Source of the DNA: Streptomyces sp. NBC_00576
Lineage (GTDB): Bacteria; Actinomycetota; Actinomycetes; Streptomycetales; Streptomycetaceae
Reading direction: 5' to 3'
NCBI RefSeq assembly: GCF_036345175.1
Contig: NZ_CP107780.1
Span: 6,324,001 to 6,388,000, forward strand
DNA: 64,000 bases
Both the position numbers and the translations under genes were made by a program. Below, one piece after another: positions 17,410 to 25,235 of the stretch. Position 1 is the stretch's first letter; every line of letters begins with the position of its first letter. The notes beneath the pieces are model-generated. The model saw only the letters and a list, made by a program, of their open reading frames with translations. It was not told the origin of the DNA and ran no database searches.

Positions 17410-17634
17410 TCATGAACTGGTCGGGGGGCTGGTGTAGTGGCAGCGGCTGCATTGGAATGCCAGGTCGTGCAGGGTGGAGAGGCTCAGGCGTGCAGTGCGG
17501 GCCTGACGGCGCTCCTCCTCGAAGGTGTCATCCAGGACGTGCTGCCGGTACTCGGCGGATCAGTGCAGCTGTTGGCGGATCGCCAGGTCGCTGGGTCCCG
17601 CGGCCGAGGTCAGCAGGCTGGTGATACCGAACAT
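17410..17634 (-). pseudogene. Small unrecognised ORF with an internal TGA
   Basis: After an AAGGAA site, the minus-strand ATG at 17634 reads MFGITSLLTSAAGPSDLAIR…, meets a TGA at codon 25, then continues as good protein-like sequence (SAEYRQHVLDDTFEEERRQ…LSLSTLHDLAFQCSRCHY) to a TGA at 17410. The second part has a CxxC pair. Unknown family. Flanked by a 19-bp inverted repeat (17341-17359 / 17732-17750). Confidence 0.35.
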
Positions 17635-17750
17635 GTATTCCTTAAACCACGATTATGCGACTCCATGCGCGCGCGCCGAGTCCGGCAAGGCATGACCGAT
17701 CATGAGAACTGACTGACCATCACCATGGAACGGAACTCGCCGGGGTCCTG

Positions 17751-18899
17751 GTGATGGAAAACGCCGTCGCCGACCGCCAAGTCCGCCGGCAGCCAAGTCC
17801 CATTGACGAGGTCCTGTCCCATGCTATCCGAGGGAAACTGGTGCCGCAAACCTTGCTGAGCGTCCCTGGCCCTAGACGTGGCGATTTTTCTGAGCCAACG
17901 GTCCCCACAGTCGATGAATTGGACCACTGCATTATTCATGCCCTGCGTATCGACGGTCGGGCGCCGTTCAGCCGGATCGCCGAGGTTCTGGGCGTCTCCA
18001 CGCAAACAGTCGCCCGTCGCTACGGGCGGCTGAGCAGCGAGCTGGCGCTTCGCGTTGTCGGGGTGGTGAACCCGCGGCAACCGTCGGGTGGGAAGTGGAT
18101 TCTGAGGCTCACGGCCAGCCCGAACACCGCTCAGAGTGTCGCGCAGAGCCTGGCTCGGCGGGACGACACCACCTGGGTGCGGCTCGTGTCCGGGGGAACC
18201 GAAATATGCTTAGTCACGAACTCCGTGGCGCACCATACGCTGCTGTTCCGCGAGATCCCTCGTGTGGCCAACATCGCCGAGGTGTCGGCGCACCGTCTGC
18301 TGCACACCTATCTAGGCGGTCCCACCGCATGGCAGGGGCACACTACCGCTCTCACCAACGAGCAGCAGGAACAACTGCGCCGAGCACTCGACTCGTCAGA
18401 TGACGCTGAAGAGCCCAAGGTCCGCTCGTCTTTGACCCAAGCGGACTGGCACCTGCTGGCCGCGTTGCAGAATAACGGCCGCATCAGCTACACAGACCTC
18501 GCCGCCGAGACCGGCCAGTCTCCCTCGACCATTACGCGCCGACTCGCTGCTTTGCAGGCCGGCGGCATGCTCACCTTCGACGTCGAGATCAGTGCGGAGG
18601 TATACGGCATCACCACGCAAGCCCTGCTGTGGATGTCGGTCGCCCCCGCGCACCTGAACCAGGTAGCGAGCACCATGATCCAACACAGGGAACTAGCCTT
18701 CCTGGCCTCTACCACCGGCCCAACCAACCTGGTGGCCCTCGTCTTGTGCAAGAGTCCCAGTGAACTGCATGACTACCTGGCCGACAGGCTCAGCGCGCTG
18801 GAATCCATCCGCATGCTCGAAACAAGTCCTGTCCAGAGGACCCTGAAAACCTGCAGTCCGTTCCTGCACAGCAGCCCCAGACGTAGCAATTCAGCCTGA
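17751..18899 (+). CDS. Tandem-wHTH Lrp/AsnC-family regulator with TTA codon
   Basis: A 382-aa protein (GTG 17751 or ATG 17754). Two Lrp/AsnC winged helices: DELDHCIIHALRIDGRAPFSRIAEVLGVSTQTVARRYGRL (split here at ~55-95) and ADWHLLAALQNNG…YTDLAAETGQSPSTITRRLAAL (~230-270). Each is followed by a RAM-like ligand-binding region. Such double-length regulators are common in Streptomyces. Leu codon 18210-18212 is TTA, so translation should depend on the bldA tRNA and come late in growth. It is the only regulator between the flanking repeats and is convergent with the phenazine operon, which makes it the best candidate for cluster control; this is inference. Confidence 0.75.
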   Translation: MMENAVADRQVRRQPSPIDEVLSHAIRGKLVPQTLLSVPGPRRGDFSEPTVPTVDELDHCIIHALRIDGRAPFSRIAEVLGVSTQTVARRYGRLSSELALRVVGVVNPRQPSGGKWILRLTASPNTAQSVAQSLARRDDTTWVRLVSGGTEICLVTNSVAHHTLLFREIPRVANIAEVSAHRLLHTYLGGPTAWQGHTTALTNEQQEQLRRALDSSDDAEEPKVRSSLTQADWHLLAALQNNGRISYTDLAAETGQSPSTITRRLAALQAGGMLTFDVEISAEVYGITTQALLWMSVAPAHLNQVASTMIQHRELAFLASTTGPTNLVALVLCKSPSELHDYLADRLSALESIRMLETSPVQRTLKTCSPFLHSSPRRSNSA

Positions 18900-19040
18900 C
18901 GCGGGTTCGGAGCCTCCATCAGTCAGATTCGTAGCGTGAGCCTCGTTTCCTCAACAGAGGTCTGATTGCGTGGCCTGGCCTGCGTGAAGTGCGCCGAACC
19001 ACCGCACCCATCGGATGCGGCGCTCGCCGCGCCCCAAGCC

Positions 19041-19137
19041 GAGCTTCCTTGGCTGAACTCCCGTCGAGTTCAGCCAGGGAAGCTCGGTGACGTGCAGGAA
19101 CGCGGGGCCTGGGGCTCGGCCCCAGAACAATCAAGGT
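19041..19137 (+). repeat. Palindrome family copy B with IS 3'-end remnant
   Basis: GAGCTTCCTTGGCTGAACTC - ccgtc - GAGTTCAGCCAGGGAAGCTC is a near-perfect 20-bp palindrome (19041-19085). The following bases (GTGACGTGCAGGAACG…GGCTCGGCC…AATCAAGG) match those after the transposase at 37020. This is therefore the 3' tail of the same IS type without its body. It lies between the convergent regulator and GMC genes and could also terminate both. Confidence 0.65.
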
Positions 19138-19168
19138 GAGTGGCCAGCCTCTCGGCCGCCTACGGATA

Positions 19169-20683
19169 TCAGTGGTTGTAGACGAGGTGGGCGATGCGTT
19201 CGGCGAGCATGATCGTGGTGAGATTGGTGACGCTGGAGGGCACGTACGGGATGATCGAGGCGTCCACGACACGCAGGGCGGCGAGTCCGTGCACGGCTCC
19301 GCGGGAGTCGACGACGGCCTGAGGCGAGTCGGCGGCACCCATAGGGGCGGTGGAGGTGGGGTGACCGTAGATGGAGAGGCTGGATTCGATTACCCGCGTC
19401 AGTTCCTCGGCTTCGTCGGGCAGTTCGCGCGGCATCAGAAGCTCGGCGAGCGACGGCGCGAGTGCCGGGTCACGGGCCAGATCACGGGCGATTCGTACGC
19501 CTTCGAGCATGCGTCGGCGGTCGCGCTCGGTGCCGAGGTAGTTGTGGTCGATCAAGGGCTGGGAAAGCGGATCGCGGCTGGCGAGGCGCAGCGTGCCCTG
19601 CGCGTCGGGGAGCACGAGAGCCGTGGACAGGGCGATGACGCCGCCGGTGGGCATGAACGGAGCCCCGTTGGGATGCACGGCGACGACGTTCAGGTCGAGT
19701 TCACCGTCCGCGGCCTCGCTGGAGGCGGTCCACAGCAGCGCGCCAAGGGCCGGAGTCATCTCCGATCGCCCCGGGGCGAGTGCATAGACCGCGGGGTAGA
19801 AAGGGTGGTCTTGCAGGTGTTGTCCGACGGGTAGGTCGGCGAGGGGCTCGATGTCGAGCGACGCCAGTTCGCCGGCGGGGCCGATGCCGGAGCGCAGCAG
19901 GATCGCCGCGCTTCCATAGGTCCCGGCAGAGAGGATCACCTCGTCGGCATTGTGCACGACCCCGTCGGCGGTGACCACTCCAGTCGCACTGCCACCGCGG
20001 AACAGGACCCGGTCGACGGTGACTGCACCGTGCACGGTGAGATTCGGGCGAGCGCGCACCTCAGCGGTGAGGTAGACCAGTGCGGTGTTCTGTCGGATCC
20101 CATCGAGGACGTTGACCGCGAAGGCTCCGACGCCGCCCTGCTCGGCACCGTTGAAGTCGGCGATCCGCTTGTGGCCACGGGCGACCGCAGCGTCGATAAA
20201 GCCACGATGCGCGGCGGTCAGATCGGAGTCGGCCAGTTGGCGCACGGGCATCGGCCCGCTTCGCCCGTGAAACTCGTCCTGGCCGGTGGGGGTGTTTTCC
20301 AGGGCGCGGAAGTACGGCAGGACGTCGGTGAAGCTCCAGTCGTCGAGCCCGTTCTCGGCCCAGCGGGCGAAGTCGTGGGCGCGGGCGCGGAGGGCGGCGC
20401 CGGCGTTGACGGCGGAACTCCCGCCGATCACCTTGCCGCGCAGAGCGGCGATCGTGGGGCTCAGTCGCCCGCCCCGTGAGGTGTATCCCCAGTCGTGATC
20501 GAGATCGGCGATGCGGTTGGCGTCGAGCAGCGCGGCGGGGAACTGGGTGGGGCCGTAGTCCGGCCCGGCCTCGAGCAGCACGACGCGCCGGGCGGGGTTC
20601 TCGCTCAGGCGCGCGGCGAGCACTGCGCCGGCCGCCCCGCCGCCGACGATCAGGACGTCGGCCGGTTCGACAGAGTGGGACAA
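19169..20683 (-). CDS. GMC-family FAD oxidoreductase (alcohol/aldehyde type)
   Basis: A 504-aa protein from a TTG start at 20683 (GAAAGGG upstream). N-terminal VLIVGGGAAGAVLAARLSE FAD fold, GMC signature 1 (GKVIGGSSAVNAGAALRA, ~83-100), signature 2 (ILSAGTYGSAAILLRSGIGP, ~255-274), and a C-terminal YGHPTSTAPMG with the catalytic His plus VVDASIIPYVPSSVTNLTTIMLAER. The family oxidises alcohols (choline, aromatic or sugar alcohols) with FAD. It is last in the phenazine operon, 141 bases after the acyl reductase. It probably interconverts a hydroxymethyl and formyl group on the phenazine ring or makes a related oxidation; the substrate is inferred from context. Confidence 0.75.
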   Translation of the reverse strand: MSHSVEPADVLIVGGGAAGAVLAARLSENPARRVVLLEAGPDYGPTQFPAALLDANRIADLDHDWGYTSRGGRLSPTIAALRGKVIGGSSAVNAGAALRARAHDFARWAENGLDDWSFTDVLPYFRALENTPTGQDEFHGRSGPMPVRQLADSDLTAAHRGFIDAAVARGHKRIADFNGAEQGGVGAFAVNVLDGIRQNTALVYLTAEVRARPNLTVHGAVTVDRVLFRGGSATGVVTADGVVHNADEVILSAGTYGSAAILLRSGIGPAGELASLDIEPLADLPVGQHLQDHPFYPAVYALAPGRSEMTPALGALLWTASSEAADGELDLNVVAVHPNGAPFMPTGGVIALSTALVLPDAQGTLRLASRDPLSQPLIDHNYLGTERDRRRMLEGVRIARDLARDPALAPSLAELLMPRELPDEAEELTRVIESSLSIYGHPTSTAPMGAADSPQAVVDSRGAVHGLAALRVVDASIIPYVPSSVTNLTTIMLAERIAHLVYNH

Positions 20684-20824
20684 GGTATGGCCCTTTCGAT
20701 CTAGTTGGAGTTGGAGGGAGCGTCCCGGTGGCGAGCCGCCGCGGGCGACATCAAAACCGCGCTCACGGTGCGAACGTGAGCGTCGCCGGAACCACTTTCA
20801 GTGGCGGCTGACAGGCACGGGGAG

Positions 20825-22189
20825 TCAGTTCCGGATGACGCCCTTGTTCCGCATGAGGAAGTCGGCCAGGTAGCCATCGTGCGGTACCGAGGGATCCATC
20901 CAGTGGGTGTGCTGGCTTCCCAGGTACAGGTTGCTGATGGTCGGCTCGCCGAGCAGGCGGTCGATGAGCTGGGTGTCGTGGGTCATCGCGTTGAGCACGA
21001 GCGTGTTCTTCAGCGGTTCCGTGCCGGCCTCGGGTGTCCACGGCGCGATCCACACGCACGGGAACGGCAGTTCCACACCTGCCTGCGGAGCGGCCGGATC
21101 GTCGAGTTGGAAGACGGCGGGCAGCAGCGCGGCGCTCCCGTCCCCGAGTTCGCCCACGACGCCGTCGCCGCCGAGCCAGGGCCGGGCGCCGGCCGCCTTC
21201 TTGAGCAGGTGCGTTTCGATCGCCTTGGCGACCGCGACCGGCTGTACGGGGAGTACGGCCTTGTCATCCTCGGGCGGCAAGGGGGTCGCGGCGGACAACC
21301 GCGCCGTGACCGCCTCGGCGAGCGGAGTCGGGTCGCCCTCCACGAAGATGGCTGTCGTGTTCACGCATCCGGTCCCGCCGTGGCCGCTCACGGATGAGAC
21401 GATCACGTCCAGGTGGTCGCGCCAGTCCACGTCGGCCGTGATGAGGATCTTCGACCGACCCGGCCCCTGCGGCAACACCGTCGCGGCCTCGCCGTACTTG
21501 CGGGTCACCTCCTCGCCGCCGTACACCATCCCCAGGTCGGCGCCGCGCAGAATGGCGTCGGCACCGGCGTGGTCGGTGGGCAGGAGCACCACCTGATCGT
21601 CGGCGAATCCCGCGCTCCGCAGTGCCGCCACAAGCCGGTGCGGGGTGAAGGGATCGCGGCTCGACGGGCGGACCGCGACGCGGTAGCCCAGCGCCAGTGC
21701 CTCCGGCCAGATGCTGTGGGTGCCGGGATGGTTGCCCGCGGCGTGCACGGCGAACACGTCTCCGCGCCGTGTCCACACCGAACGCCCGGTCCGCGTCAGC
21801 GGATCGCGCCAATTGTCGACCGCCCCCCGTGGGCGCGCGTACTGGACGCTCGCATGAGCCTTCGCCACCCGCTCGGCGACCGTCGTGGTCGCCGCGACGA
21901 CGGAGGAGATCGGGACTCCACCGACCCTGCTGACAGCGTATTGATACTCCTCGACGGTCAGGCCGTCGATCGTCGCGGTCGCGAAGAGCTTGGCCGCACG
22001 GATCATCGCGTCGGCCCGTTCGTCGGCCGGCATGATGCTGCTCCGGCGCAGCGCCGCCATGGTGCGGTTGACGTACAACGGCGGCACGAGGCTCAGTTCC
22101 GCGAGGGCAGTGCCTGCCACATCGGTGACCGTCTGCATGTTCCTGGAGCGGTAGGCACCCGTTGCACCGAGCGCGGGCAGGTCGATCAT
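20825..22189 (-). CDS. Acyl reductase (LuxC/aldehyde-dehydrogenase type, EhpG-like)
   Basis: A 454-aa ALDH-superfamily protein. It carries VHAAGNHPGTHSIWPEALALGYRV in pieces at ~150-175, the catalytic Cys in SGHGGTGCVNTTAIFVEGD (~275) and a LVYGGEEVTRKYG-like nucleotide region. LuxC-type reductases take an activated carboxylate, hold it on the Cys and reduce it to aldehyde with NADPH. The start overlaps the stop of the adenylating enzyme upstream (TGATG), so the pair is translated together. EhpF/EhpG, known from D-alanylgriseoluteic acid synthesis, reduce one carboxylate of phenazine-1,6-dicarboxylate in this way, and I infer the same here. Confidence 0.7.
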   Translation of the reverse strand: MIDLPALGATGAYRSRNMQTVTDVAGTALAELSLVPPLYVNRTMAALRRSSIMPADERADAMIRAAKLFATATIDGLTVEEYQYAVSRVGGVPISSVVAATTTVAERVAKAHASVQYARPRGAVDNWRDPLTRTGRSVWTRRGDVFAVHAAGNHPGTHSIWPEALALGYRVAVRPSSRDPFTPHRLVAALRSAGFADDQVVLLPTDHAGADAILRGADLGMVYGGEEVTRKYGEAATVLPQGPGRSKILITADVDWRDHLDVIVSSVSGHGGTGCVNTTAIFVEGDPTPLAEAVTARLSAATPLPPEDDKAVLPVQPVAVAKAIETHLLKKAAGARPWLGGDGVVGELGDGSAALLPAVFQLDDPAAPQAGVELPFPCVWIAPWTPEAGTEPLKNTLVLNAMTHDTQLIDRLLGEPTISNLYLGSQHTHWMDPSVPHDGYLADFLMRNKGVIRN

Positions 22190-23289
22190 CAGTAAACCCC
22201 CTCGATGACGTCCTCTTCCTCGAAGACCGCGACCGTGGAGATGTCGGCGACCGAGTCCCCGACCAAGCCGTTCACCTGAGGAATCCGTGTGGCGAGGTCA
22301 CGTTCCAGGTTGCTGGGCAGCAGGAAGGACTTGCTGACGTGGTTGACCAGCACCCGGCCCCGCTCTCCGTAGGGCACCGGCTCAAGGCTCTTCGGATCGA
22401 CGACCGTGAAGGTCACGTAGGGGGAGAACGAGTCGAAGACACACGGATCGTCGACGGAGATCCCGGCGCGCTCGCCCGCGACCCCGATGATCATCGTGCT
22501 TCCGTACTCGCCGCACAGCGCGACCTCGGGGAACACCTCGGTCTTGAAGAGGTGCCGGGAGTCGGCGTCCATCTGAGTGCCTCCCCACCTGATGCACTTC
22601 ACCCGCTCGTTCACCAGGGCGGCCAGCTTCTCGTCCCTGGCCAGCCGTTCCAGCAGCGGGGGCGTGATGGTGAGCAGGCCGATGTCCTGCGTCCGCAGGA
22701 CCTCGGCGGCCTGGTCGATGAGGTGCTGGGCGTAGGCGTCGACCTGCCCGAACTGACCGTCGGCGATGAGCCGCTTCACCCAGCGCGGATCGAGGTCGAT
22801 CGTGAAGCCGTGGCGGCCGTGCGTCACGGCGTGCTGCCGGAACAGGGTGCCCACGACGTGCGGTCCGGTCGGGATGATTCCCAGCCAGTTCCCTCCGCGC
22901 GGCACACCGTGGCGGTCCAGGTTCGCGTTGCTCCAACTCACCATGCGGTCAAGCCAGTCCCGCATCAGAACGACCCGCTTCGGAGCGCCGGTGGTGCCGC
23001 CGCTTTCGAAGAACCCGACCACGTCGGGCTGATTTCCGTATCCCCTGGGAATCAGGTCCTCGCCACGGACGTCACGAAGCTCCGCGGCCACGTTCGGGAA
23101 GAGCCGGAGGTCCCCGTGCGTCTTGACATCGGCTCGCGGATCGAAGCCGAGAGTAGCGGCTCGGTCCAGCCAGAACTTGCAGCCGGTCTCGGGATTGAAG
23201 TGCCACTCCATGGCGGCGCGGATGAACTCGTCCGGATCGGGCTGGACGTCGAACGGAAGATCCAGGATCTGGTCTGCGGTAAGAGGCAT
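22189..23289 (-). CDS. Adenylate-forming enzyme, EhpF/LuxE-like
   Basis: I choose ATG 23289 (GAGGAAGAGACA upstream), 366 aa. The phosphate loop is FFESGGTTGAPKRVVLM (~94-110). Later come CIRWGGTQMDA, ALCGEYGSTMIIG (~250-265), YGERGRVLVNHVS and GDSVADIS. This is the small ANL-superfamily form without the usual C-terminal Lys domain, as in EhpF and LuxE. It should activate a carboxylate as an acyl-adenylate for the coupled reductase. It lies between phzG and the reductase in one operon; phenazine-1,6-dicarboxylate is the likely substrate by context. Confidence 0.7.
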   Translation of the reverse strand: MPLTADQILDLPFDVQPDPDEFIRAAMEWHFNPETGCKFWLDRAATLGFDPRADVKTHGDLRLFPNVAAELRDVRGEDLIPRGYGNQPDVVGFFESGGTTGAPKRVVLMRDWLDRMVSWSNANLDRHGVPRGGNWLGIIPTGPHVVGTLFRQHAVTHGRHGFTIDLDPRWVKRLIADGQFGQVDAYAQHLIDQAAEVLRTQDIGLLTITPPLLERLARDEKLAALVNERVKCIRWGGTQMDADSRHLFKTEVFPEVALCGEYGSTMIIGVAGERAGISVDDPCVFDSFSPYVTFTVVDPKSLEPVPYGERGRVLVNHVSKSFLLPSNLERDLATRIPQVNGLVGDSVADISTVAVFEEEDVIEGVY

Positions 23290-23396
23290 TGTCTCTTCCT
23301 CATGGAAAGGGTCGGGTGTGTCCGGGCACGACGACGATGCCGCCGAAGCCGTGAAAGGCGGTGAGCGCCAGGAGGGTTCGTCGAAGGAGCGGGGGA

Positions 23397-24035
23397 CTAC
23401 GGTTGCAGCCGGCTCGTACGCCACTCGAGCGAGTCGCGGTCATAGCGCAGCCTGCGGTGCAGCCGGTCCGAGCTCGCGGACCAGAATTCGACGACGTCGG
23501 GCTGCAGCCGGTAGCCGACGAAGAACTCCGGCCGGGGCTGGGGCGACCCGGTCAGTTCCAGGCTGCGTGCCCTGGCGCCCAGGGCCTCGACGTCCTCCAG
23601 TGGCTCACTCTGCCGGGTGACCGTCGACATGGCGTGCAACGGAATCGGCCGGGCGGACCACAGGGCGTCCGACTCCGCGTCGGGCAGTAGCACGACCGGA
23701 CCGGAGAGAATGATCTGCTGACCGGTCTCTCTCCAGTACAGCAAACCCGACGCCCACCCCGTAGCGGCGAGTTCGCGTCCCTTCTGGCTGCAGCTGTGGC
23801 TGGTGAACACCAGACCGAGGTCGGTGACATCGGTGATGGCGACTATCCGGTTGGAGGCGCGGCCGCGGGAGTCCGCAGTGGCCAGCGCCAGCGCGGAGGG
23901 CTCGCGGACTCCGCTTTCCCGTGCCTCGGAAAGCCAGCTACGCACCAGCTGGAGAGGCTCCGACGGCGGCTGGTCGTACTCGGGGAAGGGGAGGTCGACC
24001 TTCCCGCTGAGGGACTCGTATCCACTTGCGTCCAT
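23397..24035 (-). CDS. phzG: PhzG, FMN-dependent phenazine-forming oxidase
   Basis: A 212-aa PNPOx-fold protein; I choose ATG 24035. It aligns along its length with remembered Pseudomonas PhzG: FPEYDQPPSEPLQLVRSWL, REPSALALATAD, FTSHSCSQKGRELAATGWAS (~84-103), GLLYWRETGQQI, HAMSTVTRQSEPL, a VGYRLQPDVVEFW tail and LHRRLRYDRD. PhzG oxidises hexahydrophenazine-1,6-dicarboxylate to the more aromatic phenazine with FMN and oxygen. It follows phzF by 13 bases. Confidence 0.93.
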   Translation of the reverse strand: MDASGYESLSGKVDLPFPEYDQPPSEPLQLVRSWLSEARESGVREPSALALATADSRGRASNRIVAITDVTDLGLVFTSHSCSQKGRELAATGWASGLLYWRETGQQIILSGPVVLLPDAESDALWSARPIPLHAMSTVTRQSEPLEDVEALGARARSLELTGSPQPRPEFFVGYRLQPDVVEFWSASSDRLHRRLRYDRDSLEWRTSRLQP

Positions 24036-24048
24036 GAAAGGCCCCCCT

Positions 24049-24882
24049 CTAGACATTGATTGTTCCCTCGGCAACCATGACGGCGTGCCCGCCGACGAGG
24101 ACCGAGCTGATTGACTCGCCGACCCCTTCGGCGGTCGCCCTCATGACCGACGGGCGTCCCATTTCCACTCCCTGGGTAATTTTGATCTCTCGCCCGTACT
24201 CGGCGAACCCGTGTCTGGCCAGGTGAATCGCAAGAGGCCCGGCAGCGGAACCGGTCGCCGCGTCCTCGACCACCCCGTAGGCGGGGGAGAACATCCGCGT
24301 CCGCCAACCCCCGTCTGCCTCGGCGAAGCAGTTGGCGGCCATGTCGGGGAAGCGCGAGAGGGCGCGATGATCCGGGTGGAGAGCGGAAAGCGCCTCGACG
24401 TCGCTCAACCCCACGAACACGTGACGCGGCCCGTTGTGGTAGATCTCGACCGGGGCCGTCGATGACTCGACCCCGAGTGCGGCCAGGAGCTCCGTGGCGA
24501 GATCGTAGGGCTTCGAACTGGGAACCGGCTGCTCCATCTGGACCCACGCGGCGCCGTCGCGGGTGCCCAGCTCGAACGGGATCACACCCATCGCGGTCTC
24601 CAGCAGCAGCCTGTCGCGTCGCCAGGTCCGACTGAGCGCGAAGGCTGTACCGAGCATCGGGTGCCCGGCGAACGGCAGTTCGTTCACCGGGGTGAAGATC
24701 CTGATCCGTGCGTCGCCGCCTTGCTCGGCCGGCAGCACGAAGGTGACCTCGGAGAGGTTCATCTCCTTCGCGATGCGTTGCATCGTCTCACCGGTCAGAT
24801 CCTCGCTGTCGAAGAAGACGGCGACCGGGTTGCCCAGCAGCGGCTCGCTGGCAAAAGCATCTACGACCATGTATCGGTGCAT
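24049..24882 (-). CDS. phzF: PhzF, dihydro-3-hydroxyanthranilate isomerase
   Basis: A 277-aa protein. I choose the ATG at 24882 (MHRYMVVDAF), which overlaps the upstream stop as TAATG and places the catalytic Glu at position 45 (MNLSEVTFV), as in Pseudomonas PhzF. An ATG at 24891 is an alternative. Other family marks: NPVAVFF, RIFTPVNELPFAGHPMLGT (~65-83), EIYHNGPRHVFVGL and GVVEDAATGSAAGPLA (~205-220). It isomerises DHHA to a reactive ketone that PhzB condenses. Cytosolic, dimeric. Confidence 0.95.
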   Translation of the reverse strand: MHRYMVVDAFASEPLLGNPVAVFFDSEDLTGETMQRIAKEMNLSEVTFVLPAEQGGDARIRIFTPVNELPFAGHPMLGTAFALSRTWRRDRLLLETAMGVIPFELGTRDGAAWVQMEQPVPSSKPYDLATELLAALGVESSTAPVEIYHNGPRHVFVGLSDVEALSALHPDHRALSRFPDMAANCFAEADGGWRTRMFSPAYGVVEDAATGSAAGPLAIHLARHGFAEYGREIKITQGVEMGRPSVMRATAEGVGESISSVLVGGHAVMVAEGTINV

Positions 24883-25235
24883 TATCGGCACTCCGCGGCT
24901 TGTGCCGGTACCGAGGGCCCGGCGGAGAAGGCGAGGCCGAGCGAGTCGATCCCCTCGGCCACCGCTGCGACGTCGAAGCCGGCGCGGTGGTCGGGTGCGT
25001 ACCCGATCAGCTCGGCCGCCCGGTTGGGGGGCAGCTGCTGATCTGCCGGAACGTCAGAATCCCACCACATGACCGCGCCCCAACGGCCGCGTTCACGGTC
25101 GGCGATCCACAGCTTCAGGCGCAGTCCCTTGACTTCGCGCCACGGCTCGACGGAGCCGTCACGAAGATCCTTCTCCAGGGATTCGACGGTCTGGTGGGAC
25201 CTGGCCAGGTCCCACCAGACGACATCCACTCTCAT
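24882..25235 (-). CDS. 117-aa protein embedded in the phenazine operon (YdhR-like?)
   Basis: The ATG at 25235 overlaps the phzE stop (ATGA) and its TAA overlaps the phzF start (TAATG), so it is translated in step with both. The segment WREVKGLRLKLWIADRERGR then WGAVMWWDS recalls the ferredoxin-like alpha+beta barrel of YdhR/antibiotic-monooxygenase proteins (..GF..K.W........GGIYLF...). A second acidic/Pro-rich half carries APDHRAGFDVAAVAEG. No such gene belongs to the minimal phz set. Possible roles are stabilising or channelling an unstable intermediate, or an oxygenase-like step; none is proven. Confidence 0.7.
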   Translation of the reverse strand: MRVDVVWWDLARSHQTVESLEKDLRDGSVEPWREVKGLRLKLWIADRERGRWGAVMWWDSDVPADQQLPPNRAAELIGYAPDHRAGFDVAAVAEGIDSLGLAFSAGPSVPAQAAECR

